Shown here: in pieces, positions 16,258-25,367 of the stretch
How positions within the stretch are numbered: the stretch's first letter is position 1
Layout of the letters: each line of letters begins with the position of its first letter
Assembly (NCBI GenBank): GCA_035299065.1
Contig: DATGXI010000111.1
Coordinates: 1 to 41,280 of the forward strand
Length of the DNA stretch: 41,280 nucleotides
DNA from: DASPJQ01 sp035299065
Lineage (GTDB): Bacteria; Bacteroidota; Bacteroidia; Flavobacteriales_D; UBA2798
Reading direction: 5' to 3'
The notes under the pieces: generated by a model
Databases searched by the model: none
Seen by the model: only the letters and a program-made list of their open reading frames with translations
Told to the model about the DNA's origin: nothing
Made by a program: the position numbers and the translations under genes

Positions 16258-16298
16258 CCTTTGACTTTTGTCAAAGGAATGATTGGAAACCTTAAGGT
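16258..16298. promoter_or_regulatory. Two palindromes upstream of the hydroxylase gene
   Basis: CCTTTGAC-TTTT-GTCAAAGG (16258-16277) is a perfect 8-bp inverted repeat, and ACCTTAAGGT (16289-16298) is a perfect 10-base palindrome, 12 bases apart. They lie 34-74 bases before the ATG at 16224 of the minus-strand hydroxylase gene, where an operator would sit. The rest of the 469-base gap (16225-16693) has a terminator at its far end. A 102-codon plus-strand frame (16371-16679) there looks non-coding. Confidence 0.35.
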
Positions 16299-16660
16299 CT
16301 TTTAAACTAAACTAATGGTGGGCAGGTGGTGATGGAGAAAATAGTATTACGAATACAATGAGCAACGCTGTTGTTACTGCGGCCTTTTTTTGAAATTGCT
16401 GGATTCGTTACATGCATATACAATAATACAGCTTTTTTGACAAAAGGTTTAATTCAATTTGCAAAAAAATGTAATATCATTGTTAACTCCCTGCTTTACT
16501 ACGTTTTGAAACCCGAAAAAATGCATGAAATACCTGTGTATACCTTCACTCAATCACTTTTTTTTCGCAGTGGTTTATACTTTTCGCGAACAGGCAAAAC
16601 CCATTTCTTTCCTTTTTCCAGGAAATTATCATACACTATTTTAAAACCCGGAAGCATGGT

Positions 16661-16687
16661 AAAAAAATCCCCGGCATAACCGGGGAT
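16661..16687 (-). terminator. Strong terminator after the 561-residue T9SS protein
   Basis: Read on the minus strand, ATCCCCGG (16687-16680) pairs perfectly with CCGGGGAT (16674-16667) over a 5-base loop and runs into seven Ts (16667-16661). It lies 7 bases past the stop codon at 16694. Confidence 0.88.
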
Positions 16688-16693
16688 CAGGAA

Positions 16694-18379
16694 TTATTTT
16701 TGTAAAACAATACGGTGAGCTTTAAGCATTGTATTTTTTTCATCCAATACTTTAAGAATGTATTCGCCAGCGGCAAGTTCATTCATTGTTATGGTGTTTT
16801 CACCCACAACAAGTGAATACGATCCTACCTTAACACCGGGCAGGTTGTAAATTTCAACGCGGCCATCTTCCACAGTTGTATTAATATACAGCGTACCCGT
16901 TGATGGATTTGGATAAACCTGTATGAATGGTTCGTTTAATTCTAAAACAAATTCATTTTTCAGGTTGTTTTCATTCAGTGCCATACCTGATGGCGGGCAC
17001 GTGGGGCAACCAGTACATGTTTCGTTAACCGAAGCTTCAATGTAATCCAGTTTCATAAGGCGAATGTTGGATTCAGGTCCACTAAGTTCGTTCGTGTTCA
17101 TGCTTATTGCCGATCCTGAAATTGTACACGTTTCAACCGTTTGCGCGTAAGGTGTTTCACAGGCTGCAAATATATTTCCAAAAGGGTCGGTACTTATTCC
17201 ATAATGCTGGTTGGTTGTTACCGCGTCCTGCGCCACTGAAAACACCAGGTTGGTTGCTGGCTTATACGCATCAAAAATGGGTGTTGCATACATACCAACG
17301 TTTTGGTTTTGGTACGTTTTAATGGTAACAAGGTTAAAGTTAAGGTCATATACGGCATGCATATATCCAGCCGTAGATGAATTTAAGTAGGAACGAATGC
17401 CCGAAACCATTAAACGGGTATTGTTGTTGACGAATTCAAATTCAGGTGCGTAAAATCCATAAAAATAAAAAGCATTGGCCTGAAACACCTTATAATTTAC
17501 AACACTTGTTATGGTTGAATTTAATTTAGCCCAAAAATAATCACCGCTTCCATCAGCACCAACCACACTCGGACAAAAAACATATACGTCATTATTCAGT
17601 CGCTTTACGTATGGAGCTGCCAGGCGAAAAGATGTACATGGGCTATTATAGGCAATCAACATATTGTTTTGCAACATTCCTGAACTGTTTACATGAAGTA
17701 TGAGTGCTGAGCGGTTTAACGGTGTTGTGTATGAATTGGCGCCAATATAAATGTCATTGTTACTATGATAATAAATACTATGTTGTTCATCTACGCTGTA
17801 GGTTGTGCTGCTATACGTTTGGTGCCAGTTTAAAGCTCCTGTAGAGGAATTTACACAGGATAAATAAGTTTCACCCATATTGGAAGTGGTGTTATATATG
17901 TTTCCTACCACAAATACGTTTGAACCTGTATTGTCAACTGCCAGTCCGGTTGCTTTAATATCAAAGCCATTAAATGCGTCAACATAACTTTTTGCCCATG
18001 CAATGGTATTTGTTGTATGGTCGTATTTCACCAAACCATAACGAAGCGGAACAGTACCGGTTAAGCTGAACAACACAGTGGTGTAATTTCCATAGTGAAC
18101 CATTTTAACAGGTTCAAAGGTGTTGGCTCCTTTATAGATGCTTATATATGAAAGGGTACCGTAACCCGTTCCATCATATTGCACAATGTTCATTTTACCA
18201 TTTGGAGTATGGTGCAATGAAAGGTATATATCCTGCGCTGCATGGTAATTCATATCAACCGGGTAATCCTGCGTAAATCCCGGTGTGATAAAATTATAAT
18301 CACGTATAAAGTACTGTGCGTTTACCTGGTACACAAAGCTTGTTAACACTAGTAAAACGAATAAAAATGTTTTTTTCAT
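16694..18379 (-). CDS. Secreted protein with T9SS type A sorting domain
   Basis: The protein has 561 residues. The signal peptide is MKKTFLFVLLVLTSFVYQVNAQ. The body (about 25-450) is beta-rich with repeating patterns such as NTIAWAKSYVDAFNGFDIKATGLAVDN and GALNWHQTYSST, resembling the propeller-like repeats of Bacteroidota surface proteins. A short Cys-rich patch (ETCTGCPTCPP) follows. The last 75 or so residues are a type IX secretion C-terminal domain, starting near VYPNPSTGTLYINTT and ending LAAGEYILKVLDEKNTMLKAHRIVLQK. It should cross the outer membrane by T9SS and be anchored or released at the surface. No enzymatic motif is seen. It follows the S74-containing gene with its own start after a terminator. 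Confidence 0.85.
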   Translation of the reverse strand: MKKTFLFVLLVLTSFVYQVNAQYFIRDYNFITPGFTQDYPVDMNYHAAQDIYLSLHHTPNGKMNIVQYDGTGYGTLSYISIYKGANTFEPVKMVHYGNYTTVLFSLTGTVPLRYGLVKYDHTTNTIAWAKSYVDAFNGFDIKATGLAVDNTGSNVFVVGNIYNTTSNMGETYLSCVNSSTGALNWHQTYSSTTYSVDEQHSIYYHSNNDIYIGANSYTTPLNRSALILHVNSSGMLQNNMLIAYNSPCTSFRLAAPYVKRLNNDVYVFCPSVVGADGSGDYFWAKLNSTITSVVNYKVFQANAFYFYGFYAPEFEFVNNNTRLMVSGIRSYLNSSTAGYMHAVYDLNFNLVTIKTYQNQNVGMYATPIFDAYKPATNLVFSVAQDAVTTNQHYGISTDPFGNIFAACETPYAQTVETCTISGSAISMNTNELSGPESNIRLMKLDYIEASVNETCTGCPTCPPSGMALNENNLKNEFVLELNEPFIQVYPNPSTGTLYINTTVEDGRVEIYNLPGVKVGSYSLVVGENTITMNELAAGEYILKVLDEKNTMLKAHRIVLQK

Positions 18380-18395
18380 GGTTATTTTTTTGTTA

Positions 18396-18423
18396 AAAGC
18401 CCCGGCAGATTTTCCGGGGCTTT
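18396..18423 (-). terminator. Terminator between the two T9SS protein genes
   Basis: On the minus strand AAAGCCCCGG (18423-18414) pairs perfectly with CCGGGGCTTT (18405-18396) through an 8-base loop, giving a 10-bp stem ending in a short T-run. It lies 21 bases after the stop of the 948-residue gene and 16 bases ahead of the next ATG. Confidence 0.8.
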
Positions 18424-18444
18424 CAGGTTTATAGTTAAACTTAA

Positions 18445-21291
18445 TTAGCGTTGACGTTCCATTTTCTTAGTTCCGGCAAGTTTACCATCAACAACCAGCG
18501 TATAAGTATAGGTACCATTGCTTAAATCGTTTGCAAAAACAGTTAGCTGTCCTTTACCACGTTCGGTAATATCAACGGCCTTCATTAATTGACCAGTTGC
18601 GTTGTGGAACAACATTTGGGCACGGGTTGTCCCTTCAGGAATAATAAAATTGATTACTGTTTGTTCGGCAAATGGGTTTGGCACATTTTGGTCAAGTACC
18701 ACAGCTGCCTTGTCACTTAACTCAACTTCGTAAGCGGTTGTTCCGTTAGTGGAATTACCAGCTGGTGTTGACGTAATGATTTTTTTCAATTCGTCAATCT
18801 GGTTTTGAAGGTCGTTTATTTTTTCATCTTGTATTTCTATTTGAGCTTGTTGTTCCTGTATACCTTTGGTAAGAATCGCGATAAAACCATTGTAATTAAG
18901 AGATAAAATATCCCTTGCAGCAATAATTTCTGTACCCAAAGAATCTTTTGTAGCACCATGATGAATTTCCCTTGTTAATTCAGGCAGTATTTCTTTTACT
19001 TCCTGTGAAATAAAACCATATTGCTTTTCTGCCGGAAGACTAAAATCTTTTATATCTTCTTTAAAATTGTATGAAACAGGGTTCAGTTTATTTATAATGT
19101 CAATTGAATTTTTGATTTCAGCAACATCTTTTTTCAGGCTTCTGTCTGAAGGGAAAAATCCGGCTGAAGCAAAAACTGCCCCATTGAAGTAGCCTGCCCA
19201 TGATGATGGCGATCCAAAGGTTGCGGCAAATTGATCTGTTCCAAACACACCAATTCTCAAACCTACCGGAAAATAATTACTTCCCCAGCTATTTGAACCA
19301 ATTATACCTGCAACACCTATGGCTGTTGTCCCGGTATTGGCCGTCACAAATTCTGTTCCGAATCCAACTACCCCAATATTATACCCATTGTTATTTGAGG
19401 CATCGGCTAAACCATGTACGCCATAACATTTAGTACCTGGAAAAGTTCCATTGTTGCGCGAAATAGCGTACACACCCTTATTCCACCCTGGTGAACCCTG
19501 TGCATAAAATATGCCGCCAATGGCTTCCAGGTTTCCTCCTGTTGCGTTTGATTCAATACCATGCGTCCATGTATTGACTGTATTTACCACAGTTGAATTT
19601 GCTGTGAAATTACCACCCCAGGTGTGGTAACCGTTGTTACCGCTTACATTCAATCCAAATACATTTAAAACACCTGATGTTGTTGCGTTCGAGGTTCGCG
19701 CAGTAGCACTTCCAGTAATACCAAACAGCGTGGCATTATTCGGGTTATCGCCCAGCACGCTTACGCTTTCGCCTATAGTCCACAAGTTTGACGCGTTATC
19801 AAGATCTACATTAATTTCCTCGCCCCATTGTATATTCGTGGCAGGAATCACTTTCTTATTACTGACCGCAGAGGCCTTCTGATAGGTTTCTGTAAAGGCT
19901 CCCAGTTTGTAGTCTCCTGATGCAGTTGATGCCGATGAATTCGGACCTGAAGCCAAATCTGTTGCTAAAAATTCACCAAGTCCGTTATGTGACATATTTC
20001 TTCCTACAAAAGAGGTAACGTTTGTATGATGCAACAAAGGACCTCCCAATTCAATTATATTTGGACCGGCAATACCGATATTAAGACCGTTTTGTGCAGT
20101 GTCACAACAACCGGTTCCTGTTGTATCAATTACATAAATCACATCACCATTAGCATCTACACTTAAAACACCAGGCCCCGGGTTGGCAACTACAGGTGTT
20201 GCAGCATTTAAAAAGTGAAATCTCAAACCAGCATTTCCACCTGGAGTTGCTGCATTTCCATTTGTGCTTTGACCCACAATATGAACTGTATTACCTGGAT
20301 CAATGGTGCCGCCAATTGAACCACCATTAAAAATAACCGACCCATCATTTCCCAATACGGTATTAAAACGTGCAACTTCTAAACCGTCAGCAGCTCCTGA
20401 TAACAATCCTCCACCCGGACTAAAACTTGTATTAAAAATAAACTTGAGCCTGTCGCCCTGGTTAGCCGGTGCTGCTCCGCCATCATCGCCCCAGGCAACA
20501 ACTGCGTCCATCCCATTGCCGGCATTTTCTTTTATTCCAACATACATTCCGTCACTGGCTGTATTATAATAAGTACCTAAATTCATCCAGTCGCGGTGCG
20601 CAAATACATTGAGTGGAGCTGGTTCACCAATATGAACTGCTGCCAGTGGATCTATTCCGGCAGCATACGATGATCCGTTCCAAATGCCCAAACGGGGAAC
20701 ATCGGTATAGGTAGGTTGAAACGTTGTTGTTGTATTTACCTGGTTAATATTTCCTATTGTAAATTTTGTTTGCTGTGCAGCCGGAGAACCGTTGTTGGTG
20801 ATGTCAAACCTGAAAATTGATTGCTCATTTTGGTCAAAAAGAGCTACATCGCCCGTACCATAACCTAAACCGGCTACATTCACTAAACCGTAACGCACAC
20901 CATCAGTGTTTGTTGAATTTGTTGTTGGGTTTGTGAACCTGAACATGTTTGCTCCTGCCACTGTTGTATGGCTGTGAAAACGATCAGCAGGAATAAAACC
21001 AGGGGCTAAATTGTTTCCAAATGCCAAACGCCCCCCTCCTATTCCGGTACCACCTTTTAACATAGCCATTCGGTAAATTCCATTTGTTTCAAACCAAATA
21101 TCAAGATTGGAGGAACCTAGTGTTCCGTCAAAACCAAGAATATTGTTTGTATTAAGCGCTCCACCTCCTGTACCGTTGTTACCTCCCCTATGCCATTCGG
21201 TACTGGCAGCAGCTGTTCCTATGGGTTGTGCCATTGCCTGAACGCTACCTAAAAAATAGAATAACGCCAGCATTTTAATTTTTTTCTTCAT
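18445..21291 (-). CDS. T9SS surface protein with S74 endosialidase-chaperone domain
   Basis: The protein has 948 residues. Its signal peptide is MKKKIKMLALFYFLGSVQAMAQ. A long Gly/Asn/Thr-rich beta region (about 25-700) follows, including YRMAMLKGGTGIGGGRLAFGN and repeated GVYAISRNNG / GVHGLADASN / GVVGFG patterns. A Peptidase_S74 intramolecular chaperone domain starts at Ser715-Asp716 with Lys720 (SDRSLKKDVAEI), the dyad used for self-cleavage in phage tailspikes, and continues NPVSYNFKEDI and YGFISQEVKEILPEL. Next is a coiled coil (IQEQQAQIEIQDEKINDLQN) that should trimerise the chaperone. A T9SS type A C-terminal domain (about 870-948, from VLDQNVPNPFAEQTVINF) ends the protein. It is likely a trimeric surface fibre. 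Three phased dyads lie upstream. Confidence 0.85.
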   Translation of the reverse strand: MKKKIKMLALFYFLGSVQAMAQPIGTAAASTEWHRGGNNGTGGGALNTNNILGFDGTLGSSNLDIWFETNGIYRMAMLKGGTGIGGGRLAFGNNLAPGFIPADRFHSHTTVAGANMFRFTNPTTNSTNTDGVRYGLVNVAGLGYGTGDVALFDQNEQSIFRFDITNNGSPAAQQTKFTIGNINQVNTTTTFQPTYTDVPRLGIWNGSSYAAGIDPLAAVHIGEPAPLNVFAHRDWMNLGTYYNTASDGMYVGIKENAGNGMDAVVAWGDDGGAAPANQGDRLKFIFNTSFSPGGGLLSGAADGLEVARFNTVLGNDGSVIFNGGSIGGTIDPGNTVHIVGQSTNGNAATPGGNAGLRFHFLNAATPVVANPGPGVLSVDANGDVIYVIDTTGTGCCDTAQNGLNIGIAGPNIIELGGPLLHHTNVTSFVGRNMSHNGLGEFLATDLASGPNSSASTASGDYKLGAFTETYQKASAVSNKKVIPATNIQWGEEINVDLDNASNLWTIGESVSVLGDNPNNATLFGITGSATARTSNATTSGVLNVFGLNVSGNNGYHTWGGNFTANSTVVNTVNTWTHGIESNATGGNLEAIGGIFYAQGSPGWNKGVYAISRNNGTFPGTKCYGVHGLADASNNNGYNIGVVGFGTEFVTANTGTTAIGVAGIIGSNSWGSNYFPVGLRIGVFGTDQFAATFGSPSSWAGYFNGAVFASAGFFPSDRSLKKDVAEIKNSIDIINKLNPVSYNFKEDIKDFSLPAEKQYGFISQEVKEILPELTREIHHGATKDSLGTEIIAARDILSLNYNGFIAILTKGIQEQQAQIEIQDEKINDLQNQIDELKKIITSTPAGNSTNGTTAYEVELSDKAAVVLDQNVPNPFAEQTVINFIIPEGTTRAQMLFHNATGQLMKAVDITERGKGQLTVFANDLSNGTYTYTLVVDGKLAGTKKMERQR

Positions 21292-21332
21292 GGTTTTTGT
21301 TTTATTGGTTACTACTCCGAATCATGTTTCTA

Positions 21333-21347
21333 CTCAATATTATTGAG
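21333..21347. promoter_or_regulatory. Perfect palindrome in the leader of the S74 surface gene
   Basis: CTCAATA-T-TATTGAG is a 15-base dyad with 7-base arms, 42 bases before the ATG at 21291. It would be in the untranslated leader if transcription starts near the predicted TAAGTTTA box at 21462-21469. Operator or RNA hairpin; no further evidence. Confidence 0.3.
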
Positions 21348-21461
21348 AATAAACAACTTTCAGTTAACCGTTTTGTACAACAGCAAGTTCACTTTGTAAA
21401 AACATGGTTTGGTTTTGTGGAATTAATCAACGTGAAAAACTACAACGATTCAACCGTAATT

Positions 21462-21469
21462 TAAACTTA
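21462..21469 (-). promoter_or_regulatory. Possible -7 box (TAAGTTTA) for the S74 surface gene
   Basis: On the minus strand TAAGTTTA agrees with TAnnTTTG at all but the last position. It lies 27 bases downstream of the nearest phased dyad (21497-21508) and about 170 bases before the ATG at 21291. A GTTT about 18 bases upstream could serve as the -33 element. A weak box next to activator-like sites is consistent with a regulated promoter, but this is inference. Confidence 0.3.
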
Positions 21470-21496
21470 TTCTTCATCCCGGAAAATAAACGGCTG

Positions 21497-21552
21497 CGTA
21501 GAAATACGGTACCCGTACCGTAGAAATACGCACTAAATAGCGTAGAAATACG
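21497..21552. promoter_or_regulatory. Three phased CGTAGAAATACG dyads (candidate LytTR sites)
   Basis: The 12-mer CGTAGAAATACG occurs at 21497-21508, 21519-21530 and 21541-21552, start-to-start 22 bases each time. Each copy is itself a dyad (CGTA-N4-TACG), and two are extended by GGTA. Two-turn phasing of direct repeats is how LytTR-domain regulators are known to bind. A LytTR regulator is encoded 3 kb away at 24669. The 428-base gap (21292-21719) lies between the divergent S74 surface gene and the sensor kinase gene; either may be the target. The same 12-mer recurs at 35111-35143. Apart from these sites and the two boxes listed, I see nothing else in the gap. Confidence 0.65.
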
Positions 21553-21719
21553 GTAACCATTCTTTCAATAAAAAACCTAACGTACTGAGCACTCAACCCT
21601 TTCACTTGCCAAAACAACCGTAACTTAATTTTACGTCTTAAAATCAGCAACCACTCAATCACACTTCGTTTTTATCGTTAATTTAAAGAAACCAATTGAC
21701 AGGCAATTTTGCTTAGTTT

Positions 21720-24665
21720 GTGACCAGGCCCGCTTTATATCTTTTACTTTTCAATTTGCTTGCCCCCAAGGTGCAGGCACAGCACATGTATATGCGGAAA
21801 GTGAATGCCGAAAACGGTCCCATGGCACACGAGGTATACAATGTTTTCCAGGACAGTAAACACTACATTTGGTTTGCCAGTGATGGCGGTATATGGCAGT
21901 ATGATGGAAAAAATTACAAAAGTTATACGACCTCAAACGGCATGCCCGATAACGTTGCTTTTGGTTTTGTTGAGGACAGCCAGCACCGCTTATGGATAAA
22001 GTCATACAGCAATAAACTTGCCTACATTGCCAATGAAAAAGTACATGTTTTACCCTGCAGCGAAAAATTATCGGAAATTACACGAACAAGAGTAATCAGC
22101 TCAATGCACGTTGATAAAAACGGAACCATTTACCAGGCCTATTTCCGCTATAACAACATTGTAAAAATAAGTCCGCCTTACAACCAAAACAACATTGAAT
22201 TAATTCCCGTAAACCCCGTTACCACTTCATTCCTGTATATTACGGGTGATGGCGGCTTAATTGCCGGTTCAACATTTTACTCAGTTACAAAAAAACCGGC
22301 TCAGGCCATTACCCTTATAAAAAACAAAACACAGGAAATTATTCCATTTAAATCACTGTTTATTGACGGCCCCCGTGTTGTGTGCAAACAAATGGATGAT
22401 GGAAGCTATTTGGTTTGTTTTTCAAACATATTGTTTGAATACCGGAATGGGCGCCTTAAGCAACTTGCATCGTTGCAAAATTCATTGCTGAATGCTATAC
22501 GCGATAAAAATCAAAATTTATGGCTGCTTTGTTCCGATAACGGCTTGTTGTTTTTTACTAAATCCGATACCAGTTTTCAATGGCCGGTCACCTACCTTGC
22601 CGACCAGTTTCCCAATAGCATAACGCAGGATGCTGAAGGAGCGTATTGGATAACAACCATGCGCAACGGCATATATTACGCACCACACAACGAGGTGACG
22701 TTGCTGAATGAAAAAAACGGCCTGCACAGCGGCATTAATTACAGCTATTATGACAGCAATGCCCGGTCAACTTACTGTTTCCACCAGGACAATTTTTTTG
22801 AAGTAAAAGCCCGGGGCCAAGTAAACAAAAAAACAATTGTTTCCGTAAAAAGCAATTCTAAAAATAATGTCAGTGAGGTTCTGGAAATTGATGAACAAAA
22901 CCTGTTGCTGGTGGGCTTGTGCACCGCCATCTTCCATAAAAATACCGGTAACACAAATTACCTGACTAACCGGAACGGGAATTGCATTAGCCTCACGCAT
23001 GCATGTATGCATAACGATTCCGTATATGCCGTAAATCAAAACGTTCTTTTTAGTTTTCACCCAAAAAACAATAAACATATACACGAGTACCAGTTGCCAT
23101 CCAAAACAAGGTGTATTGGCGGCTTTGACAACAACCATATTTTGCTTAGTTGCGAGAACGGCTTATACAAATTCAACACGGGTAGCCAACAGTACACATT
23201 GGTTAATGTACTTCCTGAAAACACAGGCATTGCCGGCACGGTTCGTTCACCTTTTTTTAAAAACGCTGTAATTGTGGCTGCAAAATCGGGTGAGATTTAC
23301 ATACTGGATGAAACACTTTCAAAAAAACAGAAAACCATAACCAGCCTTTCTGGCATTGCCATCAAACAAATTGTTACTGACGCGCACGGCACCGTGTGGC
23401 TGGCAACAAACAAAGGCATTTATTGTTTTGACAACCGTTTAAAATTCACTTCCATTAATAAACTACACGGATTCCCAACTGACCTGGTTAACCACATCGC
23501 TTTTGGTAATGAACAGGTATTTGTTTCAACTGAAGAAGGACTGGTTATTTTTCCATCGTCCAAAAATTTTTACAACCGTTTTGCTCCCGACCTTTATGCA
23601 ACCAGCTTTATGGTCAATGGCAAAAACAAAACCATGTTACCAACGCATTTCCTCAAGTACGATGAAAATTACTTGAAAATAAATTTCCAGGCGCTCAATT
23701 TTATAGCTGGCGCACACACAACGTATCATTATAAAATAAGCGGCCTGGACAATAAATGGCACGCAACCGCCAACAACAACATTGAATTTGCAGGCCTGCA
23801 ACCAGGCAATTATACATTAACGGTTTTTGCCACAAATACTGACGGGGTTAAAAGCAGGCAAACCATTTCAATGAATTTTATTGTTGCCCCGCCTTATTGG
23901 AAAACCTGGTGGTTTTATGGCCTTGTGGCAGTGCTTTTAATCTCATTTACGTTTATTGTTTTCTTTGTTCGCATACGCCAAATTAAAAAAAGGGAAGAAG
24001 AAAAAAACGAACTCATCCGTAAAATAGGACTTACCGAGATGCAGGCTCTGCGCAGCCAGATGAATCCTCACTTTATTTTCAATTCAATGAATTCCATACA
24101 ACACTACGTGCTGAACAATGAACCCTTAAACGCCAATAAATACCTGTCAAAATTCTCAAAGCTTATGCGCAACGTGCTGGAACATTCGCGTAAGGAACAG
24201 GTTTTGCTCCAGGAAGAACTGGAAACAGTGCGCGTTTACCTTGAAATAGAATCATTGCGTTTTGAGGAAAAATTTTCCTGGAAAATCAATGTATCCAAAG
24301 ACATTTGTCCCGAAAAATTATTTGTTCCTCCCATGCTCATACAACCATTCATTGAAAATGCTATATGGCACGGACTCATGGGTAAAAAAGGAGAACAAAT
24401 TCTTTTGGTAACAATTTACCGGGAAAATGAACAATTATGCATTGAGGTGGAAGACAACGGCATTGGACGTTTTGAATCGGGGAAAAAAAATACTGCTCCC
24501 CAAAGCAAAAAATCACTGGGCATGAAAATTACCCGCGAACGACTTGACCTGATGGAAAACATGCACAATGTAAAAGCCGAAACAATTATAGTTGATAAGT
24601 TCAACGAAGATAACACCCCTAAGGGCACTAAGGCCATCATTAAAATACCCTTGCTAAAACCATAA
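21720..24665 (+). CDS. Beta-propeller sensor histidine kinase, LytS type
   Basis: The protein has 981 residues. The signal peptide is MTRPALYLLLFNLLAPKVQAQ. The periplasmic part (about 25-650) has two-component-regulator propeller repeats (VYNVFQDSKHYIWFASDGGIWQYDG, FVEDSQHRLWIKS, ITTMRNGIYYAP). A Y_Y_Y immunoglobulin-like domain follows (YHYKISGLDNKWHATANNN ... LQPGNYTLTVFA). There is one membrane span (about 731-753), then a LytS-class His_kinase domain: H-box with His784 (NPHFIFNSMNSIQHYV), N-box near residue 880 (FIENAIWHG) and G-box EDNGIG near 911. It should sense an external ligand and phosphorylate the LytTR regulator three bases downstream. The GTG start at 21720 is forced: the frame has a TAG two codons earlier. 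Confidence 0.92.
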   Translation: MTRPALYLLLFNLLAPKVQAQHMYMRKVNAENGPMAHEVYNVFQDSKHYIWFASDGGIWQYDGKNYKSYTTSNGMPDNVAFGFVEDSQHRLWIKSYSNKLAYIANEKVHVLPCSEKLSEITRTRVISSMHVDKNGTIYQAYFRYNNIVKISPPYNQNNIELIPVNPVTTSFLYITGDGGLIAGSTFYSVTKKPAQAITLIKNKTQEIIPFKSLFIDGPRVVCKQMDDGSYLVCFSNILFEYRNGRLKQLASLQNSLLNAIRDKNQNLWLLCSDNGLLFFTKSDTSFQWPVTYLADQFPNSITQDAEGAYWITTMRNGIYYAPHNEVTLLNEKNGLHSGINYSYYDSNARSTYCFHQDNFFEVKARGQVNKKTIVSVKSNSKNNVSEVLEIDEQNLLLVGLCTAIFHKNTGNTNYLTNRNGNCISLTHACMHNDSVYAVNQNVLFSFHPKNNKHIHEYQLPSKTRCIGGFDNNHILLSCENGLYKFNTGSQQYTLVNVLPENTGIAGTVRSPFFKNAVIVAAKSGEIYILDETLSKKQKTITSLSGIAIKQIVTDAHGTVWLATNKGIYCFDNRLKFTSINKLHGFPTDLVNHIAFGNEQVFVSTEEGLVIFPSSKNFYNRFAPDLYATSFMVNGKNKTMLPTHFLKYDENYLKINFQALNFIAGAHTTYHYKISGLDNKWHATANNNIEFAGLQPGNYTLTVFATNTDGVKSRQTISMNFIVAPPYWKTWWFYGLVAVLLISFTFIVFFVRIRQIKKREEEKNELIRKIGLTEMQALRSQMNPHFIFNSMNSIQHYVLNNEPLNANKYLSKFSKLMRNVLEHSRKEQVLLQEELETVRVYLEIESLRFEEKFSWKINVSKDICPEKLFVPPMLIQPFIENAIWHGLMGKKGEQILLVTIYRENEQLCIEVEDNGIGRFESGKKNTAPQSKKSLGMKITRERLDLMENMHNVKAETIIVDKFNEDNTPKGTKAIIKIPLLKP

Positions 24666-24668
24666 TTT

Positions 24669-25367
24669 ATGCTAAGAGCCATTCTTGTTGATGACGAACC
24701 CAAATGCATTAAAAGCCTTGAAGCATTGCTTGGGCATTATTGCAAAAACGTGCAGGTAATTGGCACTGCCAGTTCAGCATTTGACGCACTTGCGCTCATT
24801 GCAAAAGAAAAACCCGAACTTGTTTTTCTTGACATACATATGCCCGAACATACAGGCATGGATATGATTGCCAAAATAAACAGCCTTCCCATTAAAATTA
24901 TTTTTACTACGGGCGATTCAACACAAGCCCTTAATGCCATTAAGCATGGCGCTTTTGATTATTTATTAAAACCTGTTGATGCCGATGACCTCGTAAGGTG
25001 TGTAAACCGCATTGAACCGGCTAAAATAACCCCTGGTTCAGCAAGCATCCAAATCAATGTAAAGGAGGGTGTCTTATTTATTAATACGGCCGAAATTGTG
25101 AAGCTCAAGGCCAGCGGTAGCTATACCGATATTTACCTTGACGAAAATAAAAAACTTACCACTTCAAAAGTGCTCAAAGAGTATGAATCCATGCTTGATA
25201 AAAACCTGTTTTATCGTTGCCATAACTCGTACATCATCAATTTACGAAAAGTTGAAAAATTACTGAGTGAAGATGGTTTTTTTGTTGCTTTTAAAGACGG
25301 TTCCCGGGCTGAAGTGACACGCAAAAACAAAGAAGAATTGATTGAAAAAATGCGTTTACTGGCCTGA
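24669..25367 (+). CDS. LytTR-family response regulator
   Basis: The protein has 232 residues. The receiver domain (1-120) has the acidic pair Asp8/Asp9 (ILVDDEP), phospho-acceptor Asp55 (LVFLDIHMPEHTGMD), the conserved Thr in IIFTTGDS and Lys in DYLLKPVDADD. The C-terminal LytTR DNA-binding domain (about 130-230) is recognisable from VKLKASGSYTDIYLDENKKL, YRCHNSYIINLRKVEKL and FKDGSRAEVTRKNKEEL. LytTR domains bind direct repeats about two helical turns apart. Candidate sites with that phasing are at 21497-21552 and 35111-35143. The gene follows the kinase gene by 3 bases, so they form one operon. Its stop codon abuts the stop of the convergent coiled-coil gene. Confidence 0.94.
   Translation: MLRAILVDDEPKCIKSLEALLGHYCKNVQVIGTASSAFDALALIAKEKPELVFLDIHMPEHTGMDMIAKINSLPIKIIFTTGDSTQALNAIKHGAFDYLLKPVDADDLVRCVNRIEPAKITPGSASIQINVKEGVLFINTAEIVKLKASGSYTDIYLDENKKLTTSKVLKEYESMLDKNLFYRCHNSYIINLRKVEKLLSEDGFFVAFKDGSRAEVTRKNKEELIEKMRLLA

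Noticed and set aside
16371..16679. A 102-codon plus-strand frame in the gap before the 561-residue T9SS gene
   Set aside because: It runs through the terminator hairpin on the other strand, has no promoter box, and its amino-acid pattern is not protein-like.
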